DNA of 64,000 nucleotides from assembly GCF_027943255.1 (NCBI RefSeq), contig NC_072893.1, forward strand, positions 93,255,784 through 93,319,783, given 5' to 3'. Positions 56,490 to 64,000 of this stretch are shown here, one piece after another (the stretch's first letter is position 1; each line of letters begins with the position of its first letter). The notes below the pieces were generated by a model that saw only the letters and a list, made by a program, of their open reading frames with translations, was not told the DNA's origin and made no database searches. Origin of the DNA: Anastrepha obliqua. Taxonomy: Eukaryota > Arthropoda > Insecta > Diptera > Tephritidae. A program made the position numbers and the translations under genes.

Positions 56490-57640
56490 TTACATTTTGT
56501 GAACTGCACACTGTGAATCAATTTCTTTTACAAGAATTCAATAACAGAATAAAAAATTAAAAATTTGAATTTTTTTTAATCCATTTCACCATCCATTAAT
56601 CCATTCCATTTTATCTATCTGTTTTTTAAGCACTATGCAATATTTTTACTTAAAGGAATTTAATTCATTTAAGAGAAAAAAATATGTATAGAATACACCC
56701 ATGAAGCAACCATTTACTAATTATGATAAATAATAATTTAGACTAATTTATTAACATATCTGGCCTTTTGTAGATTTTCTCTCGCGTCTGGTGAAGATTA
56801 TGGGATTTGCAATTATTCCTGTGACAAGAGGATCTGAGTGCGATTGTTGTCGTGTGTTGTGTGAAGTGGCATATTTTTTTATTTCTTCAATTATTGTTAG
56901 TACTTTGAGATCACGATGGATTTTGTGCATTGATGATTTGTGGGCGTTTGAGATAATTCTGAGGGTTTTCGATTGGAATCTTTAAGTATTTCGATGTTGG
57001 AGTTAGCTGCATCGCCCCATAGTGCAATGCCATATGCCCATATTGGTTTCAAGATAGCTGAGTAAAGTGAGAGGTTACTTTCGAGAGAAACACGAGAATT
57101 TCGATGCAGTAACCAATTTAGTTTACTAAGTTTTATTCCTAGATCAAGATGCATGTCGAGATATTTTGTGTAAAAGTGGCTTGAGAAGATTTTGTCTCGT
57201 TTGGCTTCATGCGGCACTCTTTCATCCAATGAGTTATTTTATCAAGTCCTTTCCATAGTTTTTGGGAGGTCACATGGAGGTGAGGGTCAATTGTTGGTAC
57301 GGCAGTGTCATCCGCAAACTTTCCAACTGTTATTATTTCAGAAGCTGGTAAATCGTATGTGTATAGCAAGTATAGTTTATTGATAGAGTATCTTTTATTT
57401 TATAGAGTAAGCCATCATGCCAAACGCGGCCAAAGGCTTGAGATATATCCAGAAAAGCCGCTGTGCAATATTTTTTGGGATTATATTTCGTTCTTCAATT
57501 ATAGGCATCATTCGTTGGGGAAAAGGGAATGAATTACTTTAGAGGCAATAGGCGATAGGCTGATGGGCCGATATGGTTTAACTCGTTCAGGGCTTTTTCC
57601 TGGTTTGAGAATCATTTTTCTTGAGCTACTTTCCATTGAG
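56490..57640 (-). pseudogene. Jockey-like LINE 3' part
   Basis: On the minus strand from about 57640: PERVKPYRPISLSPIASKVI (fingers), TAAFLDISQAFGRVWHDGLL (first palm motif), then VGKFADDTAV (the YADD-type box, here FADD), MKPNETKSSQATFT, LDMHLDLGIKLSKLNWLL and SLYSAILKPIWAYGIALWG with NSNIEIL. These are RT and thumb of a Jockey-like element. A 3' untranslated part follows down to about 56490, where TTTTGTGAACTGCACACTGT is shared with the LINE at 60430. Frameshifts and stops occur in several places. The endonuclease is missing. Confidence 0.85.
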
Positions 57641-58915
57641 AAATATATTGAATTATTTTCTAAATTTACTCAAAGTTTAAAATTGGATTTTTAAGGTTTC
57701 CTATGTAGTAGAATTGGAAATTATTATTGGAAATATTATTAAAAAAAAAAAACAAATAAATGATCAAACAATTGTCAATAAGCCCATGTGATAAGTGGTT
57801 TATATAATAAAATAAAGAAATTATTGTATAAGCGATCGAATGAATTTAATCAGTAATTTTAATCGTACTTCACCAAAAGCGTCGCCTATTAGTAGGCGTT
57901 ATGCTGCATGCAAGTTGTGACAAGTACGAGTGAGTATGCGCTGCGGATGACTTGCGTGCGGTTTCTCGGTTTCTCTTATAAACACAGGTGTGCAGCAAAG
58001 AGGCATCGAGACAATAGATTAAGTTGTGAGCCATGTGCGGAGAGCCTAAGCCTTACTTCAAAAGCTGTATGGAATACTAAGCCTTGCCAGCTGACCAATT
58101 TTAATATTTCATGATTTTAATGGAGATATTTTTTACTCAACATACATTCATACATATGTACATCTAAGCTAGAATATTCTGATACGATGAGAATTAAATA
58201 CAGATAAAACCATGGTTTTTTCGCTGACATTCAGTGACTGTTATTTTAATGTTATGCTTGTAATTTAATCTCTAAGCGCCTGCACCACCGAGTGGTGTCT
58301 TCCGCCATGCACCGCAGGCGGCCTTTTGAATATTCATCTAACTTTTGTTATACCTTCGTATGTGACACATACTCACGAAAAGAGACAAATGCATTTTTAA
58401 TAAACTGTTTGATGGTCACTTAATTGAGTTGTAGTTGATGCTGTGGACACAAAAAGTCTAAAGAAATAGTTTGAGCGGCCAATATGAATGTGTAAAAATT
58501 CGACGTCGTTAACCTCAAGCGAGAGCTTCGACGTTACACATATGAGCATACATATGTATGTATGTATGCTCTATGTGTATACAGCAATAGTAAAATTTAT
58601 AATTAACATAATTTCTTACAAACCAAATCGTTTGCCTTGCATCTTGAATTGGAAACGTGAGTGAGAATTTTTTACGCACGCTATTTTGTTAATTCTTAAC
58701 CAGTTTTTTTTATTAAAACATAATCGAAATCAGTTCCCAGTTATATGTAGCACGAAATGAAAAATCAAAGTAAGTCGATATGGCGGGAATTCTAGTGCCT
58801 AGATGAGCTCTGAAAAGGCAACCTCCAATCACTGCATACTTACTACCATTTCAGTGGCTAGGAGCAGTCAAAAATGATGAAAGGCAGAATTTCTAAGAAT
58901 TCATACATATGTATA
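57641..58915. other. stretch without recognised genes; one structured site
   Basis: No supported gene. At 58277-58320 CGCCTGC pairs with GCAGGCG, and inside it CACCAC-CGA-GTGGTG forms a perfect six-base hairpin, in a locally GC-rich spot. Whether it is transcribed is unknown. Confidence 0.4.
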
Positions 58916-58917
58916 CA

Positions 58918-59907
58918 CATTAGACTGGGCCAAAAAAATCGACTTTTTTTTTTCTTCACTATATCGAAAATCTTGTTCAAGGTGATAAAAACAAAGATTG
59001 TGAAGATTTGAGCCCTTAATATTAAGAGGTCTATCACCTTCAATTTTGATTTTTTATTTGTGCTTTGAATTTTTCGTCAAAGCTCCCAAACTACAGACGT
59101 GAAAAAATTGTTGTATACATAGATTTTTAGTAAATTAAATTACCTACAAAAAAGGTCTCATTCAAAATATTTGCCAGATGAGTCGTTTTCGAGTAATCAA
59201 GCTTTGAACATTGATCTACTTTTTTCATTTAAGTTTAAGTAAAATTACGTTTTCGTATAATAAATAGCTATTAACGGGAAATAGGTTTGGATACCTTATA
59301 AAATTTAGCTATTTTAGGTGATAATATTGAGAATGTCAGCATGATAATTTTTAATATAATTAAATAAAATATCAATTCGTTCCACTTAGTATAAAAAATT
59401 GGTTAAACAACGAAAACCACAATAATTAAATTTTTTTTTCGTCTACAATTGCGAATAACTTTTGAAAGAGCGATTTTATAAAAAAATGTTAAGAAACCTT
59501 TTTTGTAGAGAATTGAATTTCCTTACAAAATTTTTATTGTTCGTTTTTTTATATTTATTTGTTGATAAGTTGCAGAACTGCAAAATAAAAAACTTAAATA
59601 AAAAAAATACATCAATATTCAAAGCTTGATTACTCGGAAACGACTCATCTGGCAAAAGAGACCTTTTTTGTAGGGAATCTAATTTACTAAAAATCTATGT
59701 ATACAACAATTTTTTCACCTCAGTAGTTTGGGAGCTTTGACGCAAAATTGAATGCACAAATAAAAAATTAAAATTGAAAGTGATAGACCTCTTAATATTA
59801 ATATTAAGGGCTCAAATCTTCACAATCTTTTTTTTTATCACCTTGAACAAGATTTTCGATATAGTGAAGAAAAAAAAATAGTCGATTTTTTTTGGCCCAG
59901 TCTAATG
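58918..59907. mobile_element. large foldback element (~320-bp arms)
   Basis: The left arm (58918-59238) starts TTAGACTGGGCCAAAAAAAT. The right arm (59597-59907) is its inverted copy ending ATTTTTTTTGGCCCAGTCTAA. Shared inner landmarks are ATATCGAAAATCTTGTTCAA, AGGTCTATCAC and TCAAGCTTTGAA, each with its complement on the other side. The middle 360 bp have no coding capacity. The arms differ at scattered sites, so it is not an assembly artefact of a perfect palindrome. Superfamily unknown. Confidence 0.88.
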
Positions 59908-59914
59908 TATATTT

Positions 59915-59990
59915 ACAATATTTTTTTTTATCACCTTGAACAAGATTTTCGATATAGTAAAGAAAAAAAAAAAAGTCGATTTTTTGTACA
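59915..59990. repeat. duplicated right end of the foldback element
   Basis: About 65 bp (TATCACCTTGAACAAGATTT through AAAAAAGTCGATTTTTT) repeat the outer part of the right arm directly after it, with a few differences. Confidence 0.85.
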
Positions 59991-59999
59991 TATACATAT

Positions 60000-60428
60000 G
60001 TACATATGAGCAAAGCTTCGATTAAGAACTGCTGTTCCCGCTGGCGCCTATTGGCGCATCCTCTTTTCCCTCTTTCGTACACAGCTACTCTTGCAGGAAA
60101 CCAGTGGTTAATCCAATTTTCAGCGGCTTCTTTTTACTGATTTATTGAAAAGATTAACGAGTATGTATACTAATTAGAGCATCCGGAAGCGTGGTATTAG
60201 TGTACATGATTCGTATAAATATTGAAATGAGGTGAGCCAAATAAAATAAGCAAAACGATGTAGAAGTTAAGAGAATTTTACTCGTAAACATAGGAATTGT
60301 GCATATTTTTAGAAGGGAGATATGAACCACCAGCTGTTTCTGAAATAAAAAAATATATAAAAATCGCTTTGTTGATGCCGATCTTAACCAACTATGCAGT
60401 TTTTGTCTTTTGGTGACCTTTACATTTT
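60000..60428. other. stretch without recognised genes
   Basis: A palindromic ACATATACATATGTACATAT tract lies near 59990-60008; otherwise nothing recognised. Confidence 0.4.
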
Positions 60429-60757
60429 GTGAACTGCACACTGTGAAGCCAGTTCGCTACTCCCAATGGTTGGCAATTATCAGATTAATAAAGTTATTTG
60501 ATGTGGTCATAAACTTCTTCAGCGAATTTTATGAACTCAAAACAAACAAAAAAATAAATTTTTTTAAAAAATAGCAAATAAGTTTTTTTTATTATCCATT
60601 TATTTGTTATCTGTTTATTAACATTTAACAATATTTATGCTTAAATCTAAGATACTCTTCGAGACATGTATGGAAAGCACCCAGTGGAGCAACCATTCCT
60701 CAATTTTTGCTTCTTAGCATATGAGATCTATTGTTGATTTCCTCTTCAATCTGTTAA

Positions 60758-61466
60758 GGTAGTAGTCTGGTAATTTACACGTTTTTTGAGGCCATGTTTG
60801 GGACATTTTTCAGAAGGGAAAATAAAATTCAATCGGTTTGATTATCTGATATGTTATTAAAGGTATCAGAAGGTGTACAAAAAATTTTTCTTTTTTTTTT
60901 AATGTTTTGATACTATTTTTGTACACTGCAGCAAGCGGCAAAAAAAAGAGGTACAGTGGCTGGCCGGCGTGATTTCGTCACTTGTGGTCATCTGAAACAG
61001 AAAAAAAAAATTGCTTATTAATCAGTGACCTTGTCGTTCTGGCGGGTAGTAAGATCAAATGATTTTGACAAAAAATAACAAAATGGCGGACTTCGTAAGA
61101 AAATTGCCTTTTTTTAAAGTGGAAATCGGACCAAAAAATGGAAAGTTAGGGACGAAATAAATTAAATCTACTACCCGCCAGAACTATTGATGTGTAGAAA
61201 AACATATTTCAGCTCAATCCGTTAGATAGAAAATTTGTTTTCACGACGGCCATCCGGAAAAACGTTGTTTTGAGAAAAACGCGTTTAAAGTTTTAGCGGC
61301 TTAGCGCGCGCAAGTACGAGCCGCTCTCATGTATGTGCTATAATTTCGTCAATATTTCGAATTTCGGTCTAAAATTTGTACAGTATATTACCAATATATC
61401 GCACTTTCAAAATATGTAAAAAACCGAAATTCGAAATTTTCAAAATAAGTTACCAGACAACTATGG
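60758..61466. mobile_element. TTAA-type nonautonomous element inside the LINE
   Basis: The left end follows TTAA (60754-60757) and reads GGTAGTAGTCTGGTAATTTA. The right end, inverted, reads ATAGTTGTCTGGTAACTTAT with its TTAA lost. The LINE's 3' untranslated sequence, known from the related copy at 56760-56830, resumes on each side. The interior has GTTTTGAGAAAAACGCG, shared with the element at 38670. It also contains an inverted pair CTGGCGGGTAGTA / TACTACCCGCCAG (about 61038 and 61170). No coding capacity. Confidence 0.65.
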
Positions 61467-62704
61467 GAAATGGGATTGGTGGTAATTTCTGTAATTAGTG
61501 GGTTTGGGTGCGATTGAAGTCTTATATTGTGTGATGAGGCTTTCTACAGCTATTGTGGAACTTTGAGATCACGATGAATTTGTGCGTTTGTGATATAGTA
61601 AAGGGCGGTTGAGATCATTCTGAGAGTTTTTGATTGGAATCTTTCGAGTACTTCGATGGTTGAGTTAGCTGCGGTGCCCCACAATTGTATGCCAAATGTC
61701 CATAATGGTTTTAAGATAGCTGAGTATAGTGAGAGCTTATATTCGAAAGATTCATGGGAATAGCTCATAAATACTTCGAAGTTTGCAAAGGTAACTTGAA
61801 CAGATTTTGTTTCATTTGATTTTATTTTCCAGTCTTTAAGCCATTGTGTTATCAATGTTAAAGCCACCCTGGCACCCATCATCATTAAGTAATTTTTTAA
61901 CTTTAAGACAAGCTACATCCGGAAGATAATCAATTGCGAGTAAAGCGATGCCTTCTGCAAAAGTTCAGGCGATAGTTTCCTCAATAACTGGTAGATCGTG
62001 ATCGTAAAGTAAGTGTAAGATGGGACCCGTAATACTGCCTTGGGTACACCAGCTAAACTTTCCCGGAGCTGAGATTGTTCTTCACGTTGTTTTAGAAAAA
62101 AGTGCCGACTTTTTAGGTAGCATTTGATAAAGATATAATAATTTGTGGGTAGGGGTAGCCTTCATTTTGTAGAGTAAACCATCATTCCAGAAACGGACGT
62201 AGGCTTGAGATATGTCGAGAAAAGCGGTTGTGCAATACTTCTTCTGTTCAAATACTTTGTGAATATTATTTACGAGTCTATGTACTTGTTCGATGGTACC
62301 ATGTATTTTTCGGAAGGCGAATTCGTGATTTGGGATTAATTTTCGGTCTTCAATTATGGGCATCATTCTTTTGAGAAATAGTGACTCCAAAACTTTTGAG
62401 GTAATAGGCAACAAGCTAATGGTTCCATAAGACTTTACTTTTTCGGAGCTTTTTCCGGGTGTAAGGATCATTTTTATTAGTGCAGCTTTAAATTGGGGAG
62501 GAAAAAAAAGTGGTTTTGCATTTGTATATTTACGTGAGCAAAGATATTTTTTCTGTTGGGAGTAGCTTGAGTACTTCTGCAGTGATGAGAACATATCCGC
62601 GGGCTTTCTGGATTTTAAGCTATTTACTGCTTCTTTCACTTCATTTTTTGATGGGTGAATCCATCTGTTGGATGACCTCCAGGGTGTCTTTAACTTTTTG
62701 AGCA

Positions 62705-63297
62705 GTACTTAGCGAGGTATCAATTCCGCGTCGGTTCAACTATGGATTGACGACTTCATGAGGTCTACTCACAGAGGTATTTGGTCTGAGTTGAACTCGT
62801 GCAGAGTAGCCAAGTGCTTTGTGAAAGAATCAAACACGAAAACAGCGACCTTCCTCCTAAAACTCAGCAGGAAGGACCTGAGAGTACTGGTGGGTGTAAT
62901 CACAGGGCACAACGTCTGTGGTCAGCATATGGCTACCATGGGGGTCGTGGTCAGCCCGATATGCCTATCCTGTCTTGAAAATGACGACACTGCAGAACAT
63001 TTTCTCTGTAGTTGTCCTGCATTTGCCAGAATCAGACTTAGGATATTGGGTTGCGATATACTGAGTATGGACAAAGTTCATACTCTTCCGCTTCCGGATC
63101 TCTTAAAATTCATCAATGAATCCAAGAGATTTATGGAAGAGTGGTCTCAAACTAATCTATCCGGTTTTACCATCCACCTTCCATCTTTCCTATCTCTATT
63201 ATTTCTACTGATTTCTATCCGGGTGTAGTACAATGGTCTACTGACTGATTGCTTGGACTTGTCCAACCCCCCACAAATCTAATCTTATCTAATCTAG
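62705..63297 (+). pseudogene. R1/LOA-like LINE C-terminal fragment inserted in the Jockey-like LINE
   Basis: A plus-strand frame (62758-63228) reads LKLSRKDLRVLVGVITGHNV, then ICLSCLENDDTAEHFLCSC, the Cys-x2-Cys ... His-x4-Cys knuckle at the end of RNase H-bearing LINE polyproteins, followed by RIRLRILGCDIL and LPLPDLLKFINES. After the stop a short tail repeats AATCTAATCTTATC. It is the same clade as the LINE at 17043-18800, where the knuckle is degraded. It lies in the opposite orientation to the LINE that hosts it, so it is a 5'-truncated insertion. Confidence 0.8.
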
Positions 63298-64000
63298 CCA
63301 TTTGTTATTTTCCATTTTAGGGCTGGCCTTTTGAACTTTTTTGCTGCTATCCAAAGAGAGTAATCTGAGAAAGAAGATGCATCAAGATTACTGAGATAGT
63401 TTTGTGGTTGAGAGTTACGTTCATTTTTGAGAAGTTCCTTGAGTTCTTGTGTAAGCGAGTTCAAAGTTTTTTTGTCTCCAGGGTGTCTGGTTTGTTGTGA
63501 ATGCTTTCTTGCCTGGCTTTTTTCTATCAGTTTTTCTTTAACAATACGAGATGTCTGTGAGCGTTGTCGCTTGCTTACTCAAGGAGTGAATTGCCAATCT
63601 GCTTGCTGGACGCAGCTATTAAAATGCTTTACAGCACTAGTTATATCTGCGTTGGTCTTGAGGGGTGCTTCAGATCAATTGCTGAGGATACAAGCGTCCG
63701 TAAATACTTCCAATCAGTTTTACTACTGTAAAGACAGCATGTGGTAAGAGAGTCAGGTGAGGCTTTATTCAACGTGATTTGTACGAGAGAGTGGTCGGAG
63801 GAAAGTTCATAACATGAGTCACAGATTATTTCACTAGCCGGAATACCGTTTGCCATAAAAAAGTTGATTAAATCGGGTATTTTTTTTATGTTGGGGAGAT
63901 GATGAGATTCAATTTTGGATAGCTTATGTGCAATAAAAGTTAATGCTGTAGTATTCGATGGTGTTTTTTAAACAAAAAATAAGTGAAAAAATTCTATTAA

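Larger units (their letters stand above)
60430..64000 (-). pseudogene. Jockey-like LINE, endonuclease to 3' end, with insertions
   Basis: Read on the minus strand from the window edge: endonuclease C-terminus (CYELSSDHSLVQITLN, the SDH motif, 63641-63856), a linker, then RT from 62639 (KSRKPADMF; LIKMILTPGKSSEKVKSYGT; LIPNHEFAFRK; TTAFLDISQAYVRFWNDGLL), and thumb at 61885-61550 (WKIKSNETKSVQVTF; SLYSAILKPLWTFGIQLWG; RFQSKTLRMI). The YADD region is lost between 62082 and 61885. A 3' untranslated part continues to about 60430 and ends like the LINE at 56490. Two insertions interrupt it: 60758-61466 and about 62705-63297. The 5' end is outside the window. Confidence 0.87.

Noticed and set aside
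60154..60441. minus-strand 95-codon frame
   Set aside because: It overlaps the LINE 3' end and AT-rich sequence without any motif.

Overview
This window looks like nuclear DNA of a higher fly, probably an acalyptrate and perhaps a tephritid. It is AT-rich, has (CATA)n microsatellites, a 63-base intron of the fly type, mauritiana-type and DD41D mariners, Jockey-, R1/LOA- and RTE-like LINEs, and a tRNA-derived SINE seen here in several states. The tephritid guess is inference from the transposon set. No bacterial or viral gene arrangement, rRNA, genuine tRNA gene or CRISPR array was seen.

Only one convincing host gene is present: a two-exon gene at 22769-23392 (+). It encodes a predicted secreted protein of 186 residues with a very basic C-terminus, and has a TATA box upstream and polyadenylation signals downstream. 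A possible isolated terminal exon lies at 15292-15475. Almost everything else recognisable is mobile DNA.

Region by region: 0.3-2.9 kb holds two SINEs, a Jockey LINE 3' end, a DD41D mariner remnant and a reverse transcriptase scrap. 3.4-5.4 kb holds a mariner with both inverted repeats and TA duplications, flanked by RTE fragments. 8.56-9.83 kb is a mariner with an intact transposase. 9.95-11.33 kb is a Transib-like nonautonomous element filled with a 130-bp minisatellite. 11.7-18.8 kb holds LINE, mariner and MITE pieces and a LINE RNase H split by a SINE. 20.2-21.9 kb has an RTE fragment and a composite inverted-repeat element. 22.6-24.6 kb has the host gene and a DD41D deletion derivative. 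25.8-35.9 kb has SINEs, a Tc1 remnant, more mariners and a second SINE-split RNase H. 38.3-39.6 kb is a nested pair of inverted-repeat elements. 41.3-49.0 kb has a MITE, mariners, an RTE end and a Helentron helicase-endonuclease piece. 51.8-53.8 kb is a Helitron-like element with a 129-bp tandem array. 54.6-64 kb has a mariner, two related minus-strand Jockey-like LINEs, a large foldback element and nested insertions.

The elements do not form a pathway. What links them is the order of insertion, which shows in the nesting (SINE in LINE, TTAA-type element in LINE, TTAA-type element in another inverted-repeat element). At least eight Tc1/mariner lineages share 64 kb, and only the one at 8722-9762 keeps a full reading frame.
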